The notes under the pieces are model-generated. The model was given only the letters and a program-made list of their open reading frames with translations. It did no database searches and was not told the origin of the DNA. 64,000 bases of DNA, from assembly GCF_030063445.1 (NCBI RefSeq), contig NZ_JASITD010000013.1, positions 92,675 to 156,674 of the forward strand, given 5' to 3'. Position numbers and translations under genes: made by a program. Positions 23,833 to 34,220 of the stretch are shown here, in pieces (the stretch's first letter is position 1; each line of letters opens with the position of its first letter). The stretch comes from Hymenobacter sp. H14-R3 (GTDB lineage Bacteria > Bacteroidota > Bacteroidia > Cytophagales > Hymenobacteraceae).

Positions 23833-24942
23833 ATGCTCCGCTTTTCCCAACGCCCGCTGCTCCTCGCTGGCCTGCTGCTGACCGCGGCCGGGGCCCAGGC
23901 CCAAACGATTGACACGGACGGCGCCGCGGCCTACTGGCAGCTGACCGACGCGCTGCGCCGCGACGAGCCCCTGACCGACCAGGCCTGGCAGGCCCTGCTC
24001 GCGGTGCCGGCCAACAAGGTGTACGCCAGTTCGGTATGGGGGTCCGACACGGCCAGCCTGCGGCGGTATCGGCGGGCCATCGAGGTGGTGTATCGGCCTC
24101 GTTACCAGGCAATACTGCAAACCAAGCTCACGGCCAAATCGTGGTATTACGTGCTCGTCAACGACTATAAGGAGCAAGAGGTAGTGTACAAAACCTTCTT
24201 GGCTGAAACGGTGAAAAACCCGGCTTATCTGGAAAAGATGTACACCTACGCTTACGAGTTTCTGCCAGCCCGCAACCACACGCGGGTGGCTGGGCTCAAG
24301 CTCGGCTACGTGGCGCTGGGCAATGACGCTACCTCGCAGGCGGAAGGCATTTTTTTCAGCCTGCGCAGCGCCCGCGACAACTCCCAGTGGCCGGGCATTC
24401 TGGAGGCGCACGAAATGCACCACCAGCTACGCACTGCTATAAACACGGGCACCGAAGACCCGGCCGATGAGGGCCTGCTGTGGTCGTTTTACTCGGCCCA
24501 GAACGAAGGCCTGGCCGACCTCATCGACAAGCGCGTGCTGCTGGAGCAGTCGGCCGACTCGGCGGAAATACGCAGCTGGCTGCTCAAGCCCGCCCCGGCC
24601 GTTATTCACAAAATTGACTCGACCATTCAGGTGCAGGCGGCGGGCGGCGCGGCCACGCCGCTCAAGTTTTACCGCCGCCTCACCAATGGCTCGAATGGCC
24701 ACCTGCCGGGCTTTTACATGGCGTACGCCATCGTAAAAAGCGGCTATCAAAAGCCGCTGCTGGCCAATGCCGACAACCCGTTTTCGTTCGTGCTGCTCTA
24801 TCAGCAAGCCGCTAAAAAGAACTGGACGTACCCGCGCTTTTCGGCGGTGTCGGAGCGCTACATCAAGCAGCTGGCGCGCAAGTATGCCAAGCCCCGGCCA
24901 GCTACGGCAGCCACCAGCGCCGGTTCGGGCGCAAGCAAATAG
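23833..24942 (+). CDS. Secreted DUF5700-like putative zinc metallopeptidase
   Basis: A 369-residue protein with a signal peptide (LLLAGLLLTAAGAQAQ) and an HExxH motif in EAHEMHHQLR near residue 193, with a possible third zinc ligand in NEGLADLID about 30 residues later. The layout fits the DUF5700 putative peptidase group of Bacteroidota. The substrate is unknown. The start at 23833 is set by the signal peptide; an upstream start at 23710 would bury it. The end is rich in alanine, proline and lysine. It diverges from the ABC exporter at 23652. Confidence 0.7.
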   Translation: MLRFSQRPLLLAGLLLTAAGAQAQTIDTDGAAAYWQLTDALRRDEPLTDQAWQALLAVPANKVYASSVWGSDTASLRRYRRAIEVVYRPRYQAILQTKLTAKSWYYVLVNDYKEQEVVYKTFLAETVKNPAYLEKMYTYAYEFLPARNHTRVAGLKLGYVALGNDATSQAEGIFFSLRSARDNSQWPGILEAHEMHHQLRTAINTGTEDPADEGLLWSFYSAQNEGLADLIDKRVLLEQSADSAEIRSWLLKPAPAVIHKIDSTIQVQAAGGAATPLKFYRRLTNGSNGHLPGFYMAYAIVKSGYQKPLLANADNPFSFVLLYQQAAKKNWTYPRFSAVSERYIKQLARKYAKPRPATAATSAGSGASK

Positions 24943-25013
24943 GCCCTTTATTTAAACTGCTTTGTACTGCTGTAAAAGACCCGCTGAACTAAACAGGCTT
25001 TTTTGTACCTAAA

Positions 25014-25787
25014 TCAGGCTCGTTCGGGTGGGGCTATTCCCGTTATAATTTCATCGGGATACTCTACCTTACTCAAATACAGACCTTTAGCCGGCGCGGC
25101 CGTGCTGGCTGCAATGCGCTGCTGCTGAAACAGGATTTGCTGAAAAGCCAGCGGCGTAATCTTGCCCCGGCCCACATCGAGCAGCGTACCTACCACCAAC
25201 CGCACCATGCCCCGCACAAAGCGGTTGGCCCGAATGCGAAAGACCAGCCCGCCCGGTACCTCGTGCCAGCCCGCCGCGTAGAGGCGGCAGATGTAGTGCG
25301 TTTCGGCCCCCTTCACCTTGGAGAAGGCCGTGAAATCGAACTGACCCACGAGGAAGGCGGCCGCCTCATTCATGGCCGCCACGTCGGGGGCGCGGTCAAG
25401 GTACAGCACCTGGTCGCGCCGAAAGGGGTCGGGGTGCAGGCTCACAAAGTACTCGTAAGTGCGGGCCTCGGCCGAGAAGCGGGCGTTGGCGCGCTCATCA
25501 ACCTCATGAATGCGGAACACCTGCACATCGGGCGGCAGGGTGCGGTTGAGGCGGTAGCGCAGCAGGTCGAGCGTCATTTCGGGCGGAAAATCGGCCTCAA
25601 AATGGGCTACCTGGTGGCTGGCGTGCACGCCGGCATCGGTGCGCCCGCTGCCCTGAGTGCGAATGGGCTGGCGTAGCACCTGGCTCAAGGCAATGTTGAG
25701 GGACTCCTGCACGGTGGGCACACCGGGCTGCACCTGCCAGCCGCTATAGGCCGTGCCGTCGTAGGCTAAGTGAATGAAATAACGCAT
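25014..25787 (-). CDS. truA: tRNA pseudouridine(38-40) synthase TruA
   Basis: A 257-residue enzyme that isomerises uridines 38-40 of the tRNA anticodon arm. It has the opening YFIHLAYDGTAYSGWQ, the catalytic aspartate in GSGRTDAGVHA near residue 52, and the C-terminal IRANRFVRGMVRLVVGTL motif. The length equals the family norm. A TAnnTTTG box read on the minus strand (25796-25803) ends only 8 bases before the ATG, so the transcript may be leaderless or nearly so. Confidence 0.97.
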   Translation of the reverse strand: MRYFIHLAYDGTAYSGWQVQPGVPTVQESLNIALSQVLRQPIRTQGSGRTDAGVHASHQVAHFEADFPPEMTLDLLRYRLNRTLPPDVQVFRIHEVDERANARFSAEARTYEYFVSLHPDPFRRDQVLYLDRAPDVAAMNEAAAFLVGQFDFTAFSKVKGAETHYICRLYAAGWHEVPGGLVFRIRANRFVRGMVRLVVGTLLDVGRGKITPLAFQQILFQQQRIAASTAAPAKGLYLSKVEYPDEIITGIAPPERA

Positions 25788-25795
25788 GGGTAGGC

Positions 25796-25803
25796 CAAAA
25801 GTA
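25796..25803 (-). promoter_or_regulatory. Promoter box of truA
   Basis: The minus strand reads TACTTTTG, an exact TAnnTTTG match, 8 bases upstream of the truA start. With transcription starting a few bases after the box, the leader would be almost absent. Confidence 0.45.
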
Positions 25804-25818
25804 CCGCCTCCGGCACGT

Positions 25819-25854
25819 AAAAGCCCCCGCTACCAGTCGGCAACGGGGGCTTTT
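25819..25854 (-). terminator. Terminator downstream of the NarL regulator gene
   Basis: AAAAGCCCCCG and CGGGGGCTTTT pair around a 14-base loop. It lies between the regulator stop (25895) and truA and has T tracts on both strands. Confidence 0.9.
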
Positions 25855-25894
25855 CATAGCTCAGGAAGGGCAAATAAAAATGCGAAAAGCTGCT

Positions 25895-26539
25895 TTACCA
25901 GAACAGCAGGAACAGAGGCCGCTGCCGGGTCTTGGCCATCAGTTCAGACTTGGAATTGACTTGCAGCTTGCGGTATACTTGCCGGATGTGCGAGCGCACC
26001 GTGTCGATGCTCAGGTGCAGGCGGTCGGCGAGGCTTTTGTAGCTCAGCCCGTCCTCAATGCCGCGCACGATATCGCGCTCGCGGGCTGTGAGCGTATCGG
26101 CGGGGGCCGTTGGGCGCGGGGCAAAATAGCGCGTAACGTGCCGGGCCACGCTCGGGCTCATGGGCGAGCCGCCGGCCGCTACTTGCAGCAGATGCTCCTT
26201 GAGCAGGGGCAGCGGGGTGGTTTTTTCAAGGTAGCCCACGGCCCCCGCGCGCAGGGCCTCAAACACGCGCTCGGCATCGGTGTACACGCTCAACATCAGC
26301 ACTTCGGCCTGGGGCAGCACCTGCCGCAGCACGCTCAGGCCCTCAATGCCCGAGCGGCCGGGCAGGCCAATATCGGAGAGCACCAGCGTGGGCAGAACCG
26401 CTAGGGCGGGCAGCGCGGCCATGAATTCCTCGTGCGAAGCGGCGCACAGCACGCAGTCGAACTCAGGCTGCGCGCCCAGATACTCAAACAGCGCCTCGCG
26501 AATGGCCGCCTGGTCTTCAATGATGCCGAGAGTTATCAC
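25895..26539 (-). CDS. NarL/FixJ-family response regulator
   Basis: A 214-residue regulator. The receiver domain (1-120) has IIEDQAAIREAL, the phosphoacceptor in VLSDIGLPGRSG and the YLEKTT lysine. The LuxR-type helix-turn-helix (150-205) contains LTARERDIVRGIEDGLSYK and STDTVRSH-like SIDTVRSHIRQVYRKL. It starts with GTG at 26539, 62 bases downstream of the kinase gene, which is surely its partner. Confidence 0.92.
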   Translation of the reverse strand: MITLGIIEDQAAIREALFEYLGAQPEFDCVLCAASHEEFMAALPALAVLPTLVLSDIGLPGRSGIEGLSVLRQVLPQAEVLMLSVYTDAERVFEALRAGAVGYLEKTTPLPLLKEHLLQVAAGGSPMSPSVARHVTRYFAPRPTAPADTLTARERDIVRGIEDGLSYKSLADRLHLSIDTVRSHIRQVYRKLQVNSKSELMAKTRQRPLFLLFW

Positions 26540-26601
26540 GGCGCAAAGGTCGGCGCGGCCAGCGTACGGCGGTATAGCATAAAGATGTGAATTTACCAGC
26601 G

Positions 26602-28548
26602 TTAGCCCAGAGGTAAGTGCACCACCACGCTGGTGCCCGGCGCCGCGGCTGCGAAGGTGATAACCCCGCCCACGGCCTGGGCCCGCATGCGCATGTTGCG
26701 CAGGCCCTGGCCGCCCGGCCGGCCGGCAGCGGTGGGCAGGCCCCGGCCATCGTCGTGCACCAGCAACTCTAGCTGCTGGCCCAGCAGGCGCAGGCGCACG
26801 CGCACCTGCCGGGCCTGGGCGTGCTTCACCACATTGTGCAGCGCCTCTTTGTAGATGTAGTACAGGGCCTGGCGGGTAGCCAGCGGCAGCGGGGCGGTGG
26901 CCACGGCGGGCTCGGCCGCAAAGTCGAGTTCCAGGCCGGCGGGCGGCAGCACTTCGTGGGCGTGGTCGCGCAGGCGGTCGAGCAGGCTGGCAGCCGAGTC
27001 ATAGCGCGCGTCGATGCTCCACACGGCGTCGCTCATCTGGCGGGCGGCGCGGCGGCTGGCGTCGGCCATCTGGTCGAGGTAGGCCTGCTGCTGGGCCGGG
27101 GCGTAGCGCCCCTCGCGCAGCAGCGTGCTCTGCATGGATATCTGGGTGAGCATGCTGCCTACTTCATCGTGCAGGTCGGCGGCAATGCGGGTGCGCAGCG
27201 CCTCCTGGCGCAACGTTTCGCGGCGGCGGTAGCGCCACAGCCCGTAACCACCGGCCGCCAGCACCACCAAGGCCAGGCCCACCAGGGCCGCCGCTCCCTG
27301 CCGGTAGCGCAGGTGCTGTAGCTCCTGCTGCTGGGTTTGGAGGCGCGCCTGCTGCCGCAGCAGTATTATTTGGTCTTGCTGCTGGCTACGGGCCGCCTGC
27401 GTCTGGAGGGCAGCGGCCCGCCGCCGGGTAGCCTCACCGTTGATACTATCGGCGTAGGTGCTAGCCAGGGCCTGGTAGCGATAGGCATCATGGCCCTTGC
27501 CCATTTGGTCACTGGCCTGAGCCAGCACCTGGGCCGCATCGCGGATTGCGGGGCGCAAGTGGGCAGGCAGGGAGGCGGCCAGGCTGCGGGCCGCATAGTA
27601 GCGGGCACTATCGGGGCGAGCGGTAGCCAGCCAGGTTTGGGCGAGTAGCAGCGTAGCCCGGGTCACCTGCTCGGGAGTGCCACCGGTGGCCTGGGCGCGG
27701 CGCAGCAGCCCATAGGCGGCACCACGGGCCGCCAGGTGGTCGCCAAGGCGGTCCGTCATTTCGGCCTTACTTAGTTCGATGGGCAGCAAGCCGTGGGCAT
27801 TGTACACCAGCCGCCAGTTGGTTTCTGCCCGCACGTAGTAGCGGCGGGCGGCCAACCACTGCCCCTGCTCCCGGCTGATATCGCCGAGGCCAAAATACAC
27901 GTAGCCAGTGCCCAGCGGGTCGTGCGCCGCCGCAATTAGCCGGCTGGCTTCAATTACGTGGGTGTAAGCGGCGGCATAGTCGCCCAGCGCCAGCTCGATA
28001 CGCCCCACCTGCACCAGCTGAAACAGCTCGGCCCGGGCGTTGTGAATGGTATGAGCCAGGGCCAGCCCATCCAGGCTGGGGCCCAAGGCAGCGGCATAGT
28101 TACCTTGCTCGGTATAAATGCGCGTCAGGTTATAGTAGGCGCGCGTTTGGGTATAGCGGCTCTGAATACGCATACTCATATCCAATGCCTTACGAGAATA
28201 ATAGATGGCCGAATCGTACTGATTACACGCCCGGAAGTAGTAGCCCAGGTTGAAGTGTGCATCCAGCAGCCCCTTGCTGAAATGTAACTGCTGGGCCAGT
28301 GCCAAGGCCTGTCGGGCCAGGTACTGCGACTGCGGGGCCTCGTTGGTGCGCAAAATGAAAGACAGCGCATTGAGGCGCCCCACCCGTGTGGTATCGCGCC
28401 GGGGCTCGGCCACCAGCAAGCGCCCGATACTGTCGCGCACGGCAGCTACCTGGGCCAGCGGCGGCGTCGGCCCTTGCGCTTGGGCGGCCTCCCTGCCCAG
28501 CACCAGGCACAGTAATAGAAGAAAAAACCCCCTTCCGGTATAAAGCAC
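26602..28548 (-). CDS. TPR-containing sensor histidine kinase (NarX/HisKA_3 type)
   Basis: A 648-residue kinase. A signal peptide (FFLLLLCLVLGREAAQAQ) is followed by about 350 residues of tetratricopeptide-like helices outside the membrane (ARQALALAQQL, AYYNLTRIYTEQGNYAAAL), a coiled coil, one transmembrane helix (ALVGLALVVLAAGGYGLW), the HisKA_3 phosphoacceptor in RIAADLHDEVGSML and an ATPase domain ending in GLRNMRMRAQAVGG. This layout is common in Bacteroidota. It begins with a GTG at 28548; no ATG is available before the signal peptide. It forms a two-gene operon with the NarL regulator. Confidence 0.9.
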   Translation of the reverse strand: MLYTGRGFFLLLLCLVLGREAAQAQGPTPPLAQVAAVRDSIGRLLVAEPRRDTTRVGRLNALSFILRTNEAPQSQYLARQALALAQQLHFSKGLLDAHFNLGYYFRACNQYDSAIYYSRKALDMSMRIQSRYTQTRAYYNLTRIYTEQGNYAAALGPSLDGLALAHTIHNARAELFQLVQVGRIELALGDYAAAYTHVIEASRLIAAAHDPLGTGYVYFGLGDISREQGQWLAARRYYVRAETNWRLVYNAHGLLPIELSKAEMTDRLGDHLAARGAAYGLLRRAQATGGTPEQVTRATLLLAQTWLATARPDSARYYAARSLAASLPAHLRPAIRDAAQVLAQASDQMGKGHDAYRYQALASTYADSINGEATRRRAAALQTQAARSQQQDQIILLRQQARLQTQQQELQHLRYRQGAAALVGLALVVLAAGGYGLWRYRRRETLRQEALRTRIAADLHDEVGSMLTQISMQSTLLREGRYAPAQQQAYLDQMADASRRAARQMSDAVWSIDARYDSAASLLDRLRDHAHEVLPPAGLELDFAAEPAVATAPLPLATRQALYYIYKEALHNVVKHAQARQVRVRLRLLGQQLELLVHDDGRGLPTAAGRPGGQGLRNMRMRAQAVGGVITFAAAAPGTSVVVHLPLG

Positions 28549-28710
28549 GCCAACTACTCTAGAATTAACTCCTTAACTCATCAACCCGCGAGTAGTTTCA
28601 GCAACCTACTTACTTACAGGTTTTTAGGAAGGCCAAAAAGCGGTGCTTCTGCGCCTAGCATACGACAGCGAGCAGCCTGGATATGCGGGGCCGCGCTACT
28701 CATCCGCAAG

Positions 28711-28746
28711 TAAAAAGCGCCGAAGCCGCTATGGGCTCCGGCGCTT
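28711..28746 (-). terminator. Terminator of the atp cluster
   Basis: AAGCGCCGGAGCCC, a short loop and GGCTTCGGCGCTTTTTA (minus strand) form a hairpin with a T tract, 23 bases after the atpG stop. The remaining 28549-28710 gap shows nothing else. Confidence 0.85.
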
Positions 28747-28768
28747 CTGCACTGTGCGGCACTGCGTG

Positions 28769-29671
28769 TTAGCGAGTAGCTGCTAGGGCTTCGGCCCCAC
28801 CCACGATTTCGAGAATCTCGGTGGTAATAGCTGCCTGGCGCGTCCGGTTGTACGTCAGCTTCAGGGCTTTAAGCAGCTCGCCGGCGTTGTCGGTGGCTTT
28901 GTCCATGGCCGTCATGCGGGCGCCGTGCTCCGAGGCGTTGCTTTCCAGCACCGCCTTGTAAAGCTGAATTTTCAGGCTCTGCGGAATGAGGGTTTGGATG
29001 ATGTCCTCCTTGCTCGGCTCAAAAATATAGTCGATGTTGGCGTCCGGCGCAGTGGAGCTGGGCACATCGGCGGGCACCTCCGTGGGCACGAGTGGCAGCA
29101 GCTGCTCGGTATTGATAACCTGCATCGCCACGTTCTTAAACTCGTTGTACACCATCACCACTTGGTCATAGGTGCCCTCCACGAAACCTTCCATCGCTAC
29201 TTCCGCCGCGGCGCGCACCGTATCAAACGACAGCTTGGCGAAGACATGTGTGTAATCACCCACCCGCTTGGCCCCGCGCCGCGTGTAGTAGTCATGCGCC
29301 TTCTTGCCGATGGCCAACATAGTAATGTTGTCTTTAGGCAGGTTAGCATAACGGTCAGCTATCAAGGCATTTACGCCCTTAAATACGTTGGCGTTGAAAG
29401 CACCCGCCAAGCCCCGGTCGGAGGTAATGGCGATGATGAGCACCCGGCTCACTTCTCGCACCTGGCCATACTCGCTCACCACCTCGTCGGTAGTAGTGCG
29501 CGTCAGGTTGGCCAGGATGCTGGTCAGCCGCTGGGCGTAGGGGCGCATCCGAATGATGTTGTCCTGGGCCCGGCGCAGCTTGGCCGCCGCCACCATTTTC
29601 ATGGCCTTGGTAATCTGCTGCGTGCTCGACACCGATTGGATGCGCGAGCGTACTTCTTTGAGGGAGGCCAT
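28769..29671 (-). CDS. atpG: ATP synthase gamma subunit
   Basis: A 300-residue central stalk subunit of the F1 motor. It starts with the typical SLKEVRSRIQSVSSTQQITKAMKMVAAAKLRRAQ and ends with NRTRQAAITTEILEIVGGAEAL, the two long helices that form the rotor shaft. It is the last gene of the atp run. The family 2 inverted repeat occupies the 148-base gap to atpA, which is unusual inside an atp operon. Confidence 0.97.
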   Translation of the reverse strand: MASLKEVRSRIQSVSSTQQITKAMKMVAAAKLRRAQDNIIRMRPYAQRLTSILANLTRTTTDEVVSEYGQVREVSRVLIIAITSDRGLAGAFNANVFKGVNALIADRYANLPKDNITMLAIGKKAHDYYTRRGAKRVGDYTHVFAKLSFDTVRAAAEVAMEGFVEGTYDQVVMVYNEFKNVAMQVINTEQLLPLVPTEVPADVPSSTAPDANIDYIFEPSKEDIIQTLIPQSLKIQLYKAVLESNASEHGARMTAMDKATDNAGELLKALKLTYNRTRQAAITTEILEIVGGAEALAATR

Positions 29672-29697
29672 AAACTTGATTAATAGCTAAAAACCAA

Positions 29698-29805
29698 TTG
29701 TCATTGCGAGGAGGAACGACGAAGCAATCCCTCCTCCTATTCGCCCTACTTGTTACAGCAGGCGGCAAGGAAAGATTACTTAGTCGTTCCTCCTCGCAAT
29801 GACAA
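29698..29805. repeat. Inverted repeat, family 2, inside the atp cluster
   Basis: Arms 29698-29729 and 29774-29805 (32 bp, two mismatches) carry the same core as the repeat at 11428-11543. It separates atpA from atpG on the transcript, so it may form a hairpin that protects or attenuates the mRNA. Confidence 0.9.
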
Positions 29806-29819
29806 CTAGTTTCTGATAC

Positions 29820-31403
<1,584 letters not shown>

Positions 31404-31414
31404 GATATGGTTTC

Positions 31415-31978
31415 TTAATTTGAGCTAGGTTGATACGTATTGTCGGTGAGGGACGCGCGCAGGCGGCGCAGGTTACCCTTTACCGAATCGTCGACTTGCT
31501 GGTCGCCCACCCGCAGCACGAAGCCGCCAATAAGCGAGGCATCGACCTTTTCGGTGAGCGAAACTTCGGTGAGGCCGGTTTGCTGCTTCACCAGCTGCTC
31601 GACTTCGGCACGAGTGGCGGGCGTGAGCGGCGTGGCCGACGTCACTTCCGCCACCTGCACGCCCATTAGAGCGTTATACTGCGACAGGAACTCGAAACCA
31701 ATGTGCTCCAAAGCTGACTCGCGGTTTTTGCTGGTCAAAATCTGAAAGAAGCGCATCAGCATCTCCGACACCTTGCCGCCGAAGATGGCGGTGAGGATGC
31801 TGAGTTTCTTGTCGTGCTTCACAATCGGGTTGCGGAGCAGCAGGCGCAGGTCGCGACTGCCAGCCATGGTGTTGGCCAGCAAGTCCATATCCTGCTTAAT
31901 GGTTGCCAGGGTGCCCATTTCCTGCGCCAAATCCAGCAAGGACTTGGCATAGCGGGCGGCTACTCGTTGGTCGGCCAT
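31415..31978 (-). CDS. atpH: ATP synthase delta subunit
   Basis: A 187-residue stator subunit that joins F1 to the b dimer. It has the typical start ([18 protein letters not shown]), the central [17 protein letters not shown] stretch and the C-terminal [21 protein letters not shown] motif. It lies between atpF and atpA in the canonical order. A degenerate inverted repeat occupies the 89-base gap to atpF. Confidence 0.96.
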   Translation of the reverse strand: MADQRVAARYAKSLLDLAQEMGTLATIKQDMDLLANTMAGSRDLRLLLRNPIVKHDKKLSILTAIFGGKVSEMLMRFFQILTSKNRESALEHIGFEFLSQYNALMGVQVAEVTSATPLTPATRAEVEQLVKQQTGLTEVSLTEKVDASLIGGFVLRVGDQQVDDSVKGNLRRLRASLTDNTYQPSSN

Positions 31979-31986
31979 TGGTTTTT

Positions 31987-32064
31987 AGCTGGTAGCCAAT
32001 AGCGGTTAGCTACTCGCTTTTGATATATGTAAGCCAACAGCTAAGCCGCTATCAGCTAACAGCT
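31987..32064. repeat. Imperfect inverted repeat between atpF and atpH
   Basis: The segment at 31987-32018 is an imperfect complement of 32034-32064 (shared AGCTG-TAGC--ATAGCGG blocks). It is a family of its own and, like the repeat at 29698, interrupts the atp transcript. Confidence 0.65.
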
Positions 32065-32067
32065 TAC

Positions 32068-32562
32068 TTAATTTAATTTTACGTCTTTCAGGTACACGTC
32101 TACCAACTGCTGCTGGGCAGTAGGGTCGGCTAGCTCGCGGCGCAGAATGCGCTCGGCGATGTCGAGGCTCAGCTGGGCAGCGGTGTTCTTTACCTCGGCA
32201 AGGGCCTGGTTCTTCTCCTGCTGAATGGCTTCGCGGGCCTGCTGGGTAATGCGGGCGGCTTCTTCCGAAGCGCTGGTTTTGGCCTGCTCCACAAACTGGG
32301 CAGCCATGGCCTGGCCTTCTTTCAGCATCTGGTCGCGCTCGTGGCGAGCGTCGGTCAGGAGCTTCTCGTTGCCAGCCTTCAGGCTTTGCATTTCTAGCTT
32401 AGCTTGCTCGGCCATTTTCAGGGCCTGGTCAATACTGTCCTCACGCTCTTTCAGCGAACCTAGAATGGGCTTCCAAGCGAACTTGGCGAGCAAAAGAAGC
32501 AGGAGGAGAAAAATCAAAGTTTGCCAGAATAGCAAACCAAATTCGGGGGTGATAAGCGACAT
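32068..32562 (-). CDS. atpF: ATP synthase b subunit
   Basis: A 164-residue peripheral stalk protein: one N-terminal membrane helix (LLFWQTLIFLLLLLLLAKF) followed by a long charged coiled coil that ends in ADPTAQQQLVDVYLKDVKLN. Length and layout match the family. It lies between atpE and atpH. Confidence 0.97.
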   Translation of the reverse strand: MSLITPEFGLLFWQTLIFLLLLLLLAKFAWKPILGSLKEREDSIDQALKMAEQAKLEMQSLKAGNEKLLTDARHERDQMLKEGQAMAAQFVEQAKTSASEEAARITQQAREAIQQEKNQALAEVKNTAAQLSLDIAERILRRELADPTAQQQLVDVYLKDVKLN

Positions 32563-32754
32563 GAGTACGGCAATTATCGGGGGTGGCAGCGCAGCAACTA
32601 AGCCGCACTAGTAAACATTCAGCAGCGGCAAGGAAGTTGCCGAAACTGCTGATTTGACGGGCGTTGCCACGTAAACTCAGGCTTTAGCCGAACGAAAACC
32701 CGGCACGGCCGGCTCCCAAAGCGGGAGCCAGCCGGCCGGGCTATACCGAAGCGA

Positions 32755-33015
32755 TTACTTCAAGTTCAGCGCGATGAGCAGGCAGACTACGATGGCGAAC
32801 AGCGTAGCACCTTCCAAGAGTGCCGCTACGATAAGCATGGCAGTCTGGATTTTGCCCGAAGCCTCGGGCTGACGGCCGATAGCCTCCATAGCGCTACCAC
32901 CGATGCGGCCAATACCCAGGCCAGCGCCCAGGATAGCCAAACCAGCGCCGATGCCGGCACCCATTACAGCCAGACCAACCGAATTAACAACTTGCAGTAA
33001 CAACGAAAGAAGCAT
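32755..33015 (-). CDS. atpE: ATP synthase c subunit
   Basis: An 86-residue hairpin of two membrane helices. The glycine-rich first helix is MGAGIGAGLAILGAGLGIG; the polar loop is GRQPEA; the ion-binding glutamate lies in the second helix (AALLEGATLF, residue 68). The residue set around the glutamate does not clearly mark a sodium site, so proton use is the default. A 192-base gap to atpF contains an imperfect GCCGGC-rich stem near 32700-32740. Confidence 0.97.
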   Translation of the reverse strand: MLLSLLLQVVNSVGLAVMGAGIGAGLAILGAGLGIGRIGGSAMEAIGRQPEASGKIQTAMLIVAALLEGATLFAIVVCLLIALNLK

Positions 33016-33092
33016 GGTAAAAAAGAAATGTGTGTAGGGAAAGAGAAACTTGGGAAATAAAACCAGGCTACCAACAGAGTAGCGCGGCTAAA

Positions 33093-34184
33093 CTAGTGAG
33101 CCGCTACGTCGGGCCGGGTAAGATGCGCAAGGTTGGAACCGCCCCCACGCTGCTCGGCCGTGCCGAAGTCATTGTCGGGGCTGTGGGCTTCGTCGTGGTG
33201 ATGCTCTTCCACGGCGCTGCCGATGTACATGGCAGTTAGCAGCGTAAAGATGTAGGCTTGTAACACAGCTACCAATAGTTCCAACATGCTGATAAACAGA
33301 CCGAAGGGAACGGCGATAAAGCCAGTGGCGGACGAGCGGAAGATGAAGATGAGGCTAATGAAGCTCAGAATGATAATGTGCCCGGCCGTGATGTTAGCGA
33401 ACAAACGAATCATCAACGAGAACGGCTTTACCAGCACGCCCACCAGCTCGACGGGTACCATGATGATGTAGAGCGGCCACGGCACCCCGGGAGGCGCGAA
33501 AATGTGGCCCCAGTAGTTTTTGTTGGCGCTGAAAAGCGTGATGAGCAGCGTAATCAAAGCCAAGGCCATCGTAACGGCAATGTTGCCCGAGAGGTTGGCC
33601 GCGCCGGGCGTGAGGCCCAGCAGATTATTGAACCAGATGAAGAAGAACACCGTGAGCAGGTACGGCATGTATCGCTCATACTTGGGGCCGATGCTTTTTT
33701 TGCCTACTTCGTCGCGGATGAAGACCACGAATGGCTCTAGCAGTGATTGCAGGCCCGAGGGAGCCTGGCCCACGCGCCGGTTGTACGACTTGGCCACCGA
33801 GGCAAAGATGAACACCAGCAACAGGCTGCTCATGGCTAGCGCGGCCACGTTCTTGGTAATGGAAAAGTCGTAAACCTTGCCGCCATCGAGCGTCACTAGT
33901 TTTTCATGTTCCAGTTTGAAATTGCCGTAAGTTTTACCTTCAGCAAGCTTTTCTGATGAAAAAGAGGATAGCCCCCGGCCCGGCTCGTAGGCGAACACGG
34001 GTAGGTAGGTGACAAAGTTGCTGTTGTCGGTGCTGAACCAGTGCCACTCGTGTGAGTCGGCCACGTGGTGCAAAATAACTTCGCCCGGGTTGAAAGCCTT
34101 CCCTTTTTCACCCGTCTCGGTGGGTTCGGCGGCAAAACCGGCGAACGTGCACAAGCAAAGAAAGAGGGTTAGTAAACGCTTCAT
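33093..34184 (-). CDS. atpB: ATP synthase a subunit, with signal peptide
   Basis: A 363-residue Fo subunit. It begins with a signal-peptide-like segment (MKRLLTLFLCLCTFAGFA) and a soluble 100-residue N-terminal part, a usual feature in Bacteroidota, then five or six membrane helices. The essential arginine is in PFSLMIRLFANITAGH. After the last helix there is a histidine-rich tail (EEHHHDEAHSPDND) of about 35 residues. It lies upstream of atpE. Confidence 0.96.
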   Translation of the reverse strand: MKRLLTLFLCLCTFAGFAAEPTETGEKGKAFNPGEVILHHVADSHEWHWFSTDNSNFVTYLPVFAYEPGRGLSSFSSEKLAEGKTYGNFKLEHEKLVTLDGGKVYDFSITKNVAALAMSSLLLVFIFASVAKSYNRRVGQAPSGLQSLLEPFVVFIRDEVGKKSIGPKYERYMPYLLTVFFFIWFNNLLGLTPGAANLSGNIAVTMALALITLLITLFSANKNYWGHIFAPPGVPWPLYIIMVPVELVGVLVKPFSLMIRLFANITAGHIIILSFISLIFIFRSSATGFIAVPFGLFISMLELLVAVLQAYIFTLLTAMYIGSAVEEHHHDEAHSPDNDFGTAEQRGGGSNLAHLTRPDVAAH

Positions 34185-34220
34185 TCAATAGTAGTTAAAA
34201 TCAAGTCCGTTGGTAAATTT

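Noticed and set aside
23653..24423. Upstream extension of the ABC exporter frame to 24423
   Set aside because: It overlaps the signal peptide and body of the opposite-strand metallopeptidase gene, and the exporter domain begins right after ATG 23652.
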